Origin: Apodemus sylvaticus
Lineage: Eukaryota; Chordata; Mammalia; Rodentia; Muridae
Assembly: GCF_947179515.1 (NCBI RefSeq)
Contig: NC_067495.1
Span: 25,772,924 to 25,836,923 of the forward strand
Reading direction: 5' to 3'
DNA: 64,000 bases
The position numbers were made by a program, and so were the translations under genes. Under the pieces are notes generated by a model that saw only the letters and a program-made list of their open reading frames with translations, did not search any database and was not told the DNA's origin. Positions 45,121-57,250 of this stretch are shown here, piece after piece; within the stretch, counting starts at the first letter, position 1; each line of letters opens with the position of its first letter.

Positions 45121-48100
45121 CAGCAAGAAGAGTGTTGCATCTTAGCAACAGTTGTGCTTTAGCACTCAACGGAGAGGACACGAGAGCAGGGAACAAGCAC
45201 TTTCTTAAAAGACTTGCTGCTTGTAGGTTTATCAAGCAGCTGGTGCCTTGATTATGAAGTGAAGCTTTTGGCTGTCTGAACAGGTCTCTAGAGTGAGTAG
45301 AATCACAGCTGAGCACAGTCAGGTAGTTCTTCACCTGCACCGGGTATTGGTACTAGAAAGAGGTTGCTTTCTTGTGGACATAAAACATCGCCTGCTTTGT
45401 TCACGGTCCTTTTACTCCAAACAATGCCATGTATTTTTCTCTTTTATAAATGGCACAGCAGATGGCAGTCCAACCTAAAAAAGAACGAGAGGAACATGTC
45501 ACCACTTTCTAATGGTGACACATGAGCAAGAGCTAGCAGCATGTGGGGGCTCTCCTGAGCTATGAGAACGCACCACTGCCTAAGGAAACTCTCAGGCTTG
45601 CCAGAAGGGTCCTCCATCTGTGATGTCCAGTACAATGCCCGCAGCCATGTCAGCTCTCGAGCCCTTGAAACCTGGTGCCTGAGAGAGAAGAAGTGAAAAA
45701 AAAGTGTGTGTGTGTGTGTGTGTGTGTGTGTTTACTAAAAATGCACAGAATATAATTGAATGGAGAAGAAAAAACATGGAATGATCTGACAGTAAAGCTA
45801 CACCGATTCAGTTGAAAGCAGCCATTCACAGGCAGAGACAACCGTGAGAAAGTAAGGCCCTAGAGGAGTTTTCACAGAAAGGGTCTTCTCACCCAGCTTA
45901 TCTAGATCTAAAAGGAAGGGTTATCACCACAGATACTTGTGTTTTCTGGAAACTAGAGCTAGCGCCTACCTGAAGGGCTGTGAAGATAAAATGAGCTGAT
46001 GCTCACAAAGCGCTTGTGCAGAGTGCTATGCGATGATTGACAGCTGAGTGTGACTCTCCCTGTTTTTAAAGTGAATGTAATATTCTTCTAGTCTTCTTGG
46101 CAAAACTAACGGAATCAGTATGCAGAGCTCTTGGGTCACAGTAAGTGTAGTTCTCAAATGTCATGCTTGTTTCTTCTAAGGGAAGAGGACTTTTCTTTCT
46201 CATCTTTGCTAGTGACATTATTTTACATTGCAGATCCAGGCAGGCCCCAGAGATTTTGTGGAAAATCATGAGGTCTTTCTTTCTGTCCTGTCTCTCAATT
46301 GCATTTGTGTTACTTTTCGAAAACTGTATTGTGACGGTCTAGCACTTACTTTAGGCTGTTATCTAATGTCCAGGTTTGTCTTTCATCTTAATCCACAGCT
46401 ATCTGTCAGGTTTCTGACTCTCTTTCAATCTGTACGGATACTTTGCCTCACATAGCTGAGCCCGCCTTTTATCTCTTTTCACCAATGTAGAGGTCATCTT
46501 TACCAAATCACTTGCCTCTGGTTTTGCCTGCTGGGTTATTCCTAATTTTTTTTTATTACTATTACTTTCTAAATGCAACGAATTGTTATCAAGTACACTC
46601 TGCCTTTGACTGAAATATGCCACTTTCAAGGCCTTTTTTTTTTTTTTTTTTTTTTTGGTATCTTTCTTATTTAGCCTAGCCTTGTTACTGAGTGAATATT
46701 TGTGGATTGTGCTTGTGCAGAAGAGTCAATTATTTCTGAAAACATGGAGGAAATGTCTAGAAATTTCGGGTTTTGACTACAGCTTCTGAACGACTCAAAT
46801 AGTACAGACTATCTTGTGGCCACCTGACAGATGTCTGGTTTTCATCGTGGATGATGTGATGACTTAAAAATTTTAAGGTTTGGTTTAAAAGCATAGCATT
46901 CATTCTTAAACAAAACAAACTGCAAGTGCCACCTCATTTGCTATCCAGCTACTTTACCTCTAGGTGGTGGTGGTTGTGTGCTTTGGTCCATCAATAGGTG
47001 GGTAATTACCTAAAAGTATGCTGATTGAAATAAACATGTCTTGTATCTCTCACAATATATGCTTTTGATCAAAAGCGGTTAGTATGACATGGCATTATCA
47101 ATCAACTTTATTTCTTGGGTTTTCAGTTAGCTCTTCGAGTTACGGAGAGCTGTGGTGGAACATTTAGTAGATTCTGACGCTGAGTAGTTACTGATTTGAG
47201 GCTCAGAGAATTTTGTGTTTTGTAGTATGCTTAGCTTTTTAATGTGGGGGCGCAGGTGTGCTGAGGAAAGACAATGGCAGCTCCACTTCTGGAACTCAAT
47301 AGTGGAATTAGAGGGCAGAAAAATCTGTGGCCCACATACAGTGACTATAGAGGAGTCTCATTTTGTAGTCATAATTTCAGCTATTGACTCTCCGTAGTGA
47401 ATACTAAACAAAGCCATAAAGTGTGAAGAGATATTTCCTTTTCTAGGAGATGGAACTGCTTAGAAAAAATCCCAGAACTAAAAATACCTCACAAAACCCT
47501 GGATATAAATTCTTGTCAGATCCGATAACGAATGCTTTGAATCTTTATCTACTCTAAGTGGTTAGAGTTGCCAAAGAGTATATTAGGAGAAACATGCTGG
47601 CTAGTCTCTGAATAGAGAGGGTGTTTATCAGTCAGTGATATATATGAAGAATTCCTCCACAGAGTTACTACACTCTGTCAAGCTCTTCTCTTTTACTGTG
47701 TTTGTAAATCACAGAGTGTGCTGGAAATATCGAGTAATAGTGAGCTGTGATACATGGTAAAGAGTTACCATTAGTGTCAATTTTTGTCTTTTCGCTAGAG
47801 CTCCTGTGAAGAAAATACTAGTGGGTAAAGAGATGCCTTCTGAGGAATGGGACATGCCTGAAAACTGCTTTTCGTTATCTGAGGAGGGGCTTTTTAGGTG
47901 AAGGTCAGGAGATTGCTTAATGTACACTCAGGAGACAGAAATCACACATACTATCGCTCAGTGGAATAGCTTGTGAAAGCCCGTGTTTCCACAAAAGCCA
48001 CTTAGTCTTAATATGGTACTCCCAACCAGACTGTCATTATAATTGTGTAAGAAAACGAAAAGGTAAGGATGTTAGTGATTTCCATGCTTCAGCTGCAAAT

Positions 48101-48340
48101 TTAATGAGAAGTTTATTTGAGAAGTTATGCTTGACCTGAAAACTTAAATTGTAGAAGAAGAAAATCTTAATTACACAGGAACATGTTGAAGCTAAATTGC
48201 TACATGGAAGAGCAAGATTCCAAGCCACTTGTATAGATGAAATTCAGTTGTAATTACTGTGAAATAGTTTATTTAGATCAGTCTTATTCTTATAAACATA
48301 AAATATATATGCTTGACATAATATTGACAGTGAAGAGATA
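45121..48340. other. Intergenic, mostly unique
   Basis: Contains a (TG)n tract at 45704-45732 and a T-run at 46632-46657. A minus-strand micro-frame at 45596-45652 is listed among the findings. Otherwise I recognise nothing. Confidence 0.4.
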
Positions 48341-48345
48341 AATAT

Positions 48346-49085
48346 TAATAACATTTCACTCTGCAGTGACAAAATACCTGACTGTCTTAATTAGGGTTTT
48401 ATTGCTGTGAAGAGACACCCTTGAGCACAGCAACGTTTATAAAGGAAACCGTTTACTTGGAGCTAGCTTACAGTTTCAGAGGTTCAGTCCATTATCATCA
48501 TGGCAGGAAACATGGCAGTGTATAGGAAGACATGATGCTGGAGAATTAGCTGAGAATTCTCTCTCTTGATCCATAGGCAATAGAGAGAAACTGTGTGTCA
48601 CAGGGGATAGGGGCACATAGCTTCAGTATTTAAGAGCCCAAAGTCCAACCTCCACAGCGACAAACTTCCCCTAACAAGGCCACACCTCCTAATAATGCCA
48701 CTCCCTATGGGCCATGTATTCAAACGTGAGTCTATGGAAGCCATACTGTTCAAACCATATTGACAAAAGCAACTTATGAGGAGTCTATTTTATCTTTTAG
48801 TTTGAGGGTGGAGTCCATCAGGGTAGGGAAAGCATTGCAACAGGAGCAGGAAATGGCTGGTCACATTATGTTTGTAGTTAGGAAGTAAAGAGAAGACTGG
48901 AAGTAGACCTGAGGTATAAAACCTCAAGATCAGTCCCCTTCTTCCAGAGTCAGTGTCTCCAGAAAGACTCCAACTCCTCAAGTTTCCAGAATCCGCCCCA
49001 AAAGAGTACAAATAGTCAGGGACCAAGTATTCAAACACATGAGTTGCCAGTTGAACTACAGGGGACAGTGCACATTCAAACCATG
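48346..49085. repeat. LTR-like repeat interrupted by a second LTR-like element
   Basis: The outer element reads GTGACAAAATACCTGAC, then breaks at 48383 and continues at 48761 with TGACAAAAGCAACTTATGAGG to CACATTCAAACCATGAC. The inner element is listed separately. Confidence 0.75.
48383..48760. mobile_element. Inner LTR-like element
   Basis: TGTCTTAATTAGGGTTTTAT ... GTTCAAACCATAT, flanked by TGAC at 48379-48382 and 48761-48764. Same family as 54961 and, reversed, 4000. Confidence 0.78.
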
Positions 49086-49470
49086 ACAAGGCAAAGGAGT
49101 AACAAAAGAAGGCAGAAATTGGATTTGACTCTTGAGAGACAGTGGCTGCATCGGGGAAAAGCCAAATACACACAGCTTTCTCCTGAAGGCATTCTTCAGT
49201 CAAGGCTAAAACTCAATCTGAAAGCTGATGTCATATTGGCTAGGGGTGTCAGAGGATCAAGTTAGGAGATTCAAGAGTTGCTGGAATTTGGTACAATCCT
49301 AAAAGGAGTCACCAGGGAAGCTGCATGTAATCTCCCATTAAATCCAATACGAACATCATATGAATGCATACAAATATGCATGCAATCTCCAAATCTCCAC
49401 TTAACTCTTATGCAAATTCCCTTATCAACCCTGCACCATAGAAAATCTAATAATACAAAAAAAGAATACC

Positions 49471-49472
<2 letters not shown>

Positions 49473-49531
<59 letters not shown>
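49473..49531 (+). repeat. (GA)n microsatellite
   Basis: About 29 GA units. Confidence 0.97.
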
Positions 49532-49533
<2 letters not shown>

Positions 49534-49827
49534 ATTTCATGACATCAGCAAGCACTTGGGGATTTCTTTTGAAACACCAGAAAAACTACTGTGCCTGAGC
49601 CATTAAACATCTTTATAAGACTGGGGTTAGCTTTGAGACTAAGGATGAGACAGATCCGTACTGACAAAGTGTAAAATCAAGCCTTCACAAGTTCAAGGTT
49701 ATAAGATAGTCATTTATGTATCTGCTAAAACAAAACCAGAGGATAAAAGAATGTAAAATCTTTAAATCACACCGTCCGCAGTATCCGATATATAATAGAA
49801 AATTCCATCTATTTATGAAAACAGAAA

Positions 49828-49975
49828 TGGCCAAGAAGGTAGCTAAGTGGGTAAAAATGCTTGCTTCATAAACCTAATGACCAGAATTGGATTCCTGGAA
49901 CCCATATATAGACGTCAGATACACAATAGGGCAAGATGGAAGGTGGATATGAGAGAATTTACAGACTCTTACAAA
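49828..49975 (+). repeat. B3-like SINE, diverged
   Basis: GCCAAGAAGGTAGCTAAGTG, GGATTCCTGGAACCCATAT. Confidence 0.55.
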
Positions 49976-50092
49976 CCTGAAGTACATAGCCCAAGGGGCT
50001 AAAATAGTATCAGAGACTCTTCCTCAAAACAAGATGGAAGGAAAGAACCAGCTCCCAATTAGTGCATCTCTGCCTTCCACACATGTGCTTTG

Positions 50093-50152
50093 ATATATAT
50101 ATATATATATATATATATACATGTCTGCATACACATATGTACTCACACATAC

Positions 50153-50183
<31 letters not shown>
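50093..50183 (+). repeat. (AT)n and (CA)n repeats at the L1 5' flank
   Basis: TA units at 50093-50119 and CA units at 50157-50183, directly upstream of the L1 5' UTR. Confidence 0.92.
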
Positions 50184-50188
<5 letters not shown>

Positions 50189-50631
50189 CAAAAGTTAAGA
50201 CTTTCAGCTGGGACAGGGTCCTTCTGGGCTCCTACACCCAGGAGCTGGGTTGCTCCACAGCTGTTGATGCACCGGTCCTGCCAGGAGAGAACTAGTCTCC
50301 AGGGAGTGCTTTGACTCCTGGGTTTGGAGGTGAGACCACCATTTTCTTTCCACTGACTGTGCAAGGTGGGTACCACCAGGAGCACAGGGAACACAGAAGT
50401 GACAGAGCAGCTTGGAAAGGGTCCTTCTGGGCTCCATCTGCACCCTGGAGCTGGGATGAACCACAGTCCTCTGTGCCAGGAGAGATCTGGTCTCCCAGGG
50501 GTGCTGAGAAAGGCTTGCAGGCCGACAGAAGGGACAAGCTCTAGCCAGAGACAGCAGGACCAACTAACACCAGACATGACCAGATGGTGAAAGGCAAATG
50601 AAAGAACATTACCAACAGACACCAAGGTAAT

Positions 50632-51552
50632 ATGGCACCATCCAAACTCAGTTCTCTCACAACAGCAAGTCCTGAATACCCCAACACACCTGAAAAGCAA
50701 GATTTGGATTTAAAATCACAGGTCATGATGCTGATAGAGAACTTCAGGAAGGACATAAATAACTCTCTTAAAGAAATACAGGAAAATGCAACCAAACAGG
50801 TGAAGAAATTGAACAAAATCATCCAGGATCTAAAAATGGAAGTAGAAACAATAAGGAAATCACAAAGGGAAATAACTCTGGAGATAGAAAACCTAGGAAA
50901 GAAGTCAGGAGTCATAGATGTAAGCATCAACAACAGAATACAAGAGATAGAAGAGAGAATTTCAGGTGCAGAAGATATCGCAGAAAACATTGACTCAACA
51001 GTCAAAGAAAACTCAAAATGCTAAAAAGATCCTAACCCAAAACATCCAGGAAATCCAGGACACAATGAGAAGACCAAACCTATTATAGGTATAGAAGAGA
51101 GTGAAGATTACCAGCTTAAAAGACCAATAAATATCATCAACAAAATTATAGAAGAAAACTACCCGAACCTAAAGAAAGAGATGCCCATGAACAGACAAGA
51201 AGCCTACAGAACTCCAAATAGATTGAACCAGAAAAGAAATTCCTCCTGTCACATAATAATCAAAACACTAAATGCTCTAAACAAAGAAAGAATATTAAAA
51301 ACAGTAAGGGAAAAAGGTCAAGTAACTTATAAAGGCAGACCTATCAGAATTACACCAGACTTCTCGCCAGAGACTATGAAAGCCAGAAGATCCTGGGCAG
51401 ATGTCATACAGACCCTAAGGGAACAAAAATGCCACCCCAGGCTACTATACCCAGCAAAACTCTCAATCATCATAGATGAGAAACCAAGGTATTATACCAC
51501 AAAACCAAATTTACACAATATCTTTTCACAAATCCAGGCCTTCAAAGGATAA
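50632..51552 (+). pseudogene. L1 ORF1 (RNA-binding protein), disrupted
   Basis: The frame starts at 50632 with MAPSKLSSLTTASPEYPNTP, followed by a coiled-coil region rich in E, K, I and L. It stops at 51022-51024 because of an apparent one-base insertion. The original frame is recovered by about 51,090 and continues to the C-terminal domain (GRPIRITPDFSPETMKARRS, then LLYPAKLS), ending at 51552. ORF1 proteins trimerise and bind L1 RNA. This copy cannot make an intact protein. Confidence 0.88.
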
Positions 51553-51669
51553 TGAATGGAAAACACCAACAAAAGGAAGGAAACTACACCCTAGAAAAAG
51601 CAAGAAAATAATCTTTTAACAAACCAAATAGAAGAGAGCCACACAAACATAAATATATCTCTAATAACA

Positions 51670-52920
51670 AAAATAACAGGAAGCAACAATCACTTTTCCT
51701 TAATATCTCTTAATATCAATGGACTCAGTTCTCCAAAAAAAAAAAAAAAAAAAAAAGACATAGACTAACAGACTGGATACATCAACAGGACCCAACATTT
51801 TGCTGCATCCAGGAAACTCACCTCAGGCACAAAGACAGACTCTACCTCAGAGTAAAAGTCTGGAAAACAATTTTCCAAGCAAATGATCCCAAGAAACAAG
51901 CTGGTGTAGCCATTCTAATATCAAATAAAATCGACTTTCAACCTAAAGTAATCAAAAAAGACAAGGAAGGACACTTCATACTCATCAAAGGAAAAATCTG
52001 TCACGATTAACTCTCAATTCCAAATGCAAGGGCATCCACATTCATAAAAGAAACTTTACTAAAGCTCAGAGCACACATTGCACCTCACACAATTATAGTG
52101 GGAGACTTCAACACCCCACTCTCACACATGGACAGATCATGGAAACAGAAACTAAACAGAGACACAGTGAAACAGAAGTTATGGACCAAATGGATTTAAC
52201 AGATACCTATAGAACATTTTATCCTAAAACAAAAGAATATAATTTCTTCTCAGCACCTCATGGTACTGTCTCCAAAATTGACCACATATTCCATCATGAA
52301 ATAGACCTCAACAGATTTAAGAAGATTGAAATAATCCCATGCCTTCTATCAGACCACTACGGAGTAAGACTGGTCTTCAATAACAACCAAAACAACAGAA
52401 AGCCCATATACACACGGAAACTGAGCAATATTCTACTCAATGATAACTTGGTCAAAGAAGTAATAAAGAAATTAAAGACTTTTTTTTAGAATTTAATGAA
52501 AATTAAGGCACGACATACCCAAACTTATGGGATACAGTTAAAGCATTATTAAGAGAAAAACTCATAGCTTTGAGTGCCTCCAAAAAAGAAACTGGAAAGA
52601 GCACATACTAACAGCTTGACAGCACAGCTGAAAGCTCTAGAACAAAAAGAAGCAAATATACCCAAGAGGAGTAGACAGCAGGAAATAATCAAACTCAGGT
52701 CTGAAATTAACCAAGTAGAAACAAAAACAACTATACAAAGAATCAATAAAACCAGGAGCTGGTTCTTTGAGAAAATCAACAAGATAGATAAACTCTTAGC
52801 CAGACTAACCAGAGGGCACAGAGACAGTATCCAAATCAACAAAATCAGAAATGAAAGGGGAGATATAACAACAGATACTGAGGAAGTTAAAAAAAAATCA
52901 TTAGATCCTACTACAAAAAT
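51670..52920 (+). pseudogene. L1 ORF2 N-terminal (endonuclease) part, disrupted
   Basis: The ORF2 start is lost (ATA where ATG is expected, about 51670). The segment shows the endonuclease order: SLNINGL, then an A-run at 51736-51757, then CIQETHLRHKD, AGVAILISNKIDF and IVGDFNTPLS. Frameshifts move the frame after about 52,140, where open frames at 52139-52489 and 52574-52933 continue ORF2. The reverse transcriptase catalytic core is absent. Confidence 0.88.
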
Positions 52921-52928
52921 TTTTTACA

Positions 52929-53470
52929 TGTAGACTGCCTGCTGGACCAGCACCATTTATAGGAGGTACTTTCTTTTTTCCATTGCATGTTTTGGGCTTC
53001 TTTGTTGAAGTTCAAGTGTCCATAACAGTGTGGGTTCATTTCTGGGTCTTCAATTCTATTCCATTGATTGACCTGTCTGTCTCTGTACCAATACCATAAG
53101 GTTTGTTTATCATTACTGCTCTGTAGTACAGTTTGGGGTCAGGGATGGTGATTCCCCATGAAGTTCTTTTATTGTTAAGAATTGTTTTTTACTATCCTGG
53201 TTTTTTTTTTTTTGGTTTTCCATATGAAATTGAGACTTGCTTTTTCTTTGTCTATGAAGAACTGTGTTGAAATCTTGATGGTGATTGTATTGAAACTATA
53301 GATTGCTTTTGGTAGGTTGACCATTTTTACATTTTAACCCTACCAATCTATGAGCATGGGAGAGCTTTCCGTCTTCTGAGGTCTTCTTCAATTTCTTTTT
53401 TCAGGGATTTGAAGTTCTTGTCATAGAGATCATTCCATTGCTTGATAAGAGTTATAACAAGACATTTTAT
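52929..53470 (-). mobile_element. Inverted L1 ORF2 segment
   Basis: Antisense ORF2 sequence (CTGCCTGCTGGACCAGCACC, CTATTCCATTGATTGACCTG, GTAGTACAGTTTGGGGTCAG, ATGAGCATGGGAGAGCTTTCC) joins directly to the end of the sense L1 at 52928. No poly(A) or poly(T) tail marks the joint. Confidence 0.82.
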
Positions 53471-53694
53471 AATATTTGTGGCTATTGTGAAGGCTGTTGT
53501 GATTAAGTGATTACTACAGTTTTAATGGAGCCTGATTGCCAGTACTAGGCATGTAACTCCATTGTGGTGGTGCACACCTGTAATTTTAGCACTTGGAATT
53601 TAGCAAATGGAGAATCAGAATTATCCTTTTTGGATGCATAAAGAATTAAAGGCTAGACTGAAATATACTGTTTCAAACAAAAATGACTACTATG

Positions 53695-53900
53695 ATGATG
53701 ATGATGATGATGATAACAGCAATGACAAGTTTATTTAGAAGAAAAACAAGTGGAGAAAAAACAAGAAAATAACTCATTTTCTCTTGTTCATTTGTTTGAG
53801 ACAGGGTCTTACTATACTTCTGAGACTGACCTCAAATTTCTGATCCTTCTACCTCAGTGTCCCAAAGTGAAGATTACAAGTCGCACCTCAACATCTGTCT
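53695..53900 (-). repeat. (GAT)n and old B1 remnant
   Basis: GAT triplets at 53695-53715. Antisense B1 remnant at 53793-53900 (TTGAGACAGGGTCTTACTATA). A fragment of another B1 lies at 53558-53640 on the plus strand. Confidence 0.65.
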
Positions 53901-54189
53901 AAGAAAAACTTACTTTAACATTATAGAATGCTCAAAAAATTGCAATGGCTAAAACCTTATGATACTAATTCAGAAGAGACAGATGAATACAGAGATGGTA
54001 ATTAATATGGGAGAATTTAGCATTTTCATTTGGGTTGTTAATAAGGGGCTCATGAGCCAACACATTACAGATGGACAACCAAACATTTCCTCCAAAGAAA
54101 GCAAAAATATCTGCTTACAACTTCATTTCACTGTCATAATGGCTATCTTACAGAGTGAAAAGAACAAACATCTGTAAAAGGAATGTGAA

Positions 54190-54420
54190 TATTTTCTTCA
54201 TTTGTAGATAACCTGATCATGTTAAGGCAAAATGAGAATCCTTTCAACACATGGTTCTTAAATAAGTGGATATCCATACGGAAAGACATTAGCCTTAACC
54301 TCAAGTTGATCTACAGATGTTGTACAAGTCCAATCTAAAATCCAATGGTTTTTTGATAGAAATGGACACAGTAATCTAAAATTTGTAACAACATAAAAAA
54401 CAGTTATCAAAAAATCTAGT
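54190..54420 (+). repeat. Ancient L1 ORF2 fragment
   Basis: GTGGATATCCATACGGAAAG and CTAAAATTTGTAACAACATA follow the pattern of a sense L1 ORF2 in diverged form. Confidence 0.55.
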
Positions 54421-54960
54421 GAGGCAGAAGAATATGGTGGGAGAACTATATCTGACTTGCTTGCTATGGGTTAGAATCTATCAGGAAACGTTTCAGCAAC
54501 TGTGACACTTACATGCAGATATGTACCAAGAATACTGCCAGGAACAACTTTCTGTGGGTGAAAGGGAATGTGATAATGCAGATGGAGATGCTGAATACAA
54601 AGGGATTCTAGCCCATTCAGGCAATTCTTCATTTGGTACAGCCCTTTAGATTTGTCTTCCTTTGAGGCAAAGATGGTAGTGCTGACTTTTATAACCACAA
54701 TTTGAGCATGGAGAGACTGTGGTTGCTGTGGGCCAGTCATCATTCTTCCATTCACAGGCACCAGCTACCAATGCTTTCCAGAAGTTGGAGAAAAGAATGC
54801 TTCAGTCTTTAAAGGTGCTTTTACTAGCACACTGGAACAGTCACTAATAGCTACGCTTTCAGCCACTCATATGCCCTCTGTCTTATAAAAAGTTATGGGA
54901 GCAGTTCTAGAAACCAGGTTGATATGTTTCCTTGCAAAAATTGTAATGAAGGAAGATTAG

Positions 54961-55285
54961 TGTCTTAGTTAGGGTTTTACTGCTGTGAACAGATACCATG
55001 ACCAAGGCAACTCTTATGAGGACAACATTTAATTGGGTCTGGCTTACAGGTTCAGAGGTTCAGTCCATTATCATCAAGGTGGGAACATGGCAGCATCTAG
55101 GCAGGCATGGTGCAGGCATATCTGACATTTCTTCATCTTAATCTGAAGGCTGCTAGCCGAATCCTGACTTCCAGGCATCTAGGATGTGGGTCTTAAACTC
55201 CACAGCACAGTGACATACCTACTCTAACAAGGTCACATGTACTAGTAGTGCCACTCCCTGGGCCAAGCATATTCAAACCATAACA
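54961..55285. repeat. LTR-like rodent repeat
   Basis: TGTCTTAGTTAGGGTTTTAC ... CATATTCAAACCATAACA (TG...CA). Same family as 48383. No flanking duplication is evident. Confidence 0.75.
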
Positions 55286-55670
55286 GTTTGTAAGTGCTAC
55301 AACTTTCATCTTTTCAGTCATTCTGTGTTCCCTAAGGATACTTCTTATCTCTCTGCTACTTATTCCAGATTCTACTCAACATTGACACAGGAGTTTGGGA
55401 AAACCAAATGGGAGCTAATCATACAATTGAATACCATGGTAATCATGTTGTAGAAAATGACTCTGCAATAAAAATGAGTAAATTACAATGACATGTACAA
55501 CATAAATGAATTCCAAGAACATTATTATATATTTTACATTTAGAAAGTTCAAAAATAAGCAAGAACTACAACAGAAATTAGAATAGGGCAGGAATGGAGT
55601 TAAAGGAGACAAAAAGCGTTTTTGTTGGGGGTGAAGGAATTCTTTTTGGATTCAGGTAGAGCTGTTTTTG

Positions 55671-55824
55671 TTCTGTTTTGTTTTTGTTTTTTGTTTTTCT
55701 GCGACAGGGTTTCCCTGTGTCCTGGAACTCACTCTATAGACCAGGCTGGCCTTGAAGTCAGAAATTCGCCTGCCTCTGCCTCCCAAGTGCTGGGATTACA
55801 GGCATGCCCCACCACTGCCTGGCT
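55671..55824 (-). mobile_element. B1 SINE
   Basis: GCGACAGGGTTTCCCTGTG ... CCAGGCTGGCCTTGAAGTC ... CCCAAGTGCTGGGATTACAG. Confidence 0.94.
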
Positions 55825-56374
55825 CAGGTAGAGTTTGTTAATGCATATATGCCATATGTACATGTCATAGTTCATTAAATTATATAGGAAACCATAAGCC
55901 AAAATGAAGTTCAATGTGGTCCTTGGAAATAATAAATTGTTTTGTTGTTTGAACTAGTAAGGTAATTTTATTTTTAATAATTTGGCTATTTCTAAATTTA
56001 TGTCTAACAAGGTCCCATTTTCCCTGGATATACTTAGTCCTCTAACATGTACTTAGTTCTCTAACATGTATTTGCATGCTGGCTGCATGGCATTTCAATG
56101 TTCAAAGAAATTATAGCATTTATGTAGCTGGAAAGTAACTTAGATAAGATGGCCCAGAAGATTCACATTGTAGTGTTTCAGGTCAATAGTTATTTATTTT
56201 CTTATGATATATATCTAAGGATAGAACCTCACCACTTCCTTTAGCTGATCTCAATACTTTTAAGATACTTTCATTATTTAAAACAATTTTAAAATTTAAA
56301 TAAACTTTCATCATATTCTACCCCTCCCCCAAGTTCTTCCAGATCTTCTGCCCTTCTCTACCCACCAACTTCTT

Positions 56375-57046
56375 TTTTTTTAATATTTTTATTTTCTATA
56401 TTCTTTGTTTACATTCCAAATGATTTCCCCTTTCCAGGATCCCCCCTCCCCATATGTCCCATAAACCTTCTTCTCATCATCCCTTCTCCAATCACCTCCC
56501 TCCTTTTTCTCTGTCCTTATATTCCCTTCCAATGCTAGATCAATCCTTTCCAGGATCAGGGCCCTCTCCATATTTCTTCATGGGAGTCATTTGTTATGCA
56601 ATTTGTGCCTTGGGTATTCAGGGCTTCTGGGATAATTAATATCCACTTATCAGAGATTGCATTCCATGTATATTCTTTTGTGATTGGGTTACCTCACTTA
56701 GGATGATATTTTCCAGATCAAACCATTTGCTTAAAAATTTTGTGAATTCATTGTTTCTAATTTCTGAGTAGTATTCCATTGTATAAATATACCACATTTT
56801 CTGTATCCATTCTTCCTTTGAGGGGCATCTGGGTTCTTTCCAGCTTTGGGCTATTATAAATAAGGCTGCTATGAACATAATGGAGCATGTGTCTTTATTG
56901 TATGCCGGGGAATCCTTTGTGTATATGCCCAGGAGAGGTATAGCAGGGTCCTCTGGAAGTCTCATGTCCATTTTTCTGAGGAACCTCCAGACTGATTTCC
57001 AAAGTGGTTGTACCATCTTACAGCCCCACCAGCAGTGGAGGAGTGT
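56375..57046 (-). mobile_element. L1 3' end, 5'-truncated, nested in the Lx element
   Basis: A T-rich start and antisense L1 3' end through the ORF2 C-terminus (CCATTGTATAAATATACCAC). The perfect 16-bp duplication TACCCACCAACTTCTT lies at 56359-56374 and 57047-57062. Confidence 0.95.
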
Positions 57047-57193
57047 TACCCACCAACTTCTTAAAAAACCAACAAACAAAACCCTAATAAAACATCAACC
57101 CCTCCTAAAATAAAACAAAATAAAACGTCTCCAAAATCCAACAACCAAACCAAATTATAACTAAATACAATCACACACACAAGCAAACACATA

Positions 57194-57197
<4 letters not shown>

Positions 57198-57249
<52 letters not shown>
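57198..57249 (+). repeat. (CA)n microsatellite
   Basis: 26 CA units in the Lx 3' UTR. Confidence 0.95.

Positions 57250-57250
<1 letters not shown>

Larger units (their letters stand above)
50205..52928 (+). mobile_element. L1 5' half (5' UTR, ORF1, ORF2 N-terminal part)
   Basis: A sense L1 retaining its 5' end. The 5' UTR shows two similar units starting GGGTCCTTCTGGGCTCC at 50216 and 50419, a spacing of 203 bp, which is monomer-like. ORF1 and the endonuclease part of ORF2 follow in decayed form. The element stops near 52928, before the reverse transcriptase core. Confidence 0.88.

Noticed and set aside
50143..50700. 185-codon minus-strand open frame, the longest in the window
   Set aside because: It lies antisense across a CA repeat and the L1 5' UTR. 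It is a shadow of the mobile element and not a gene.
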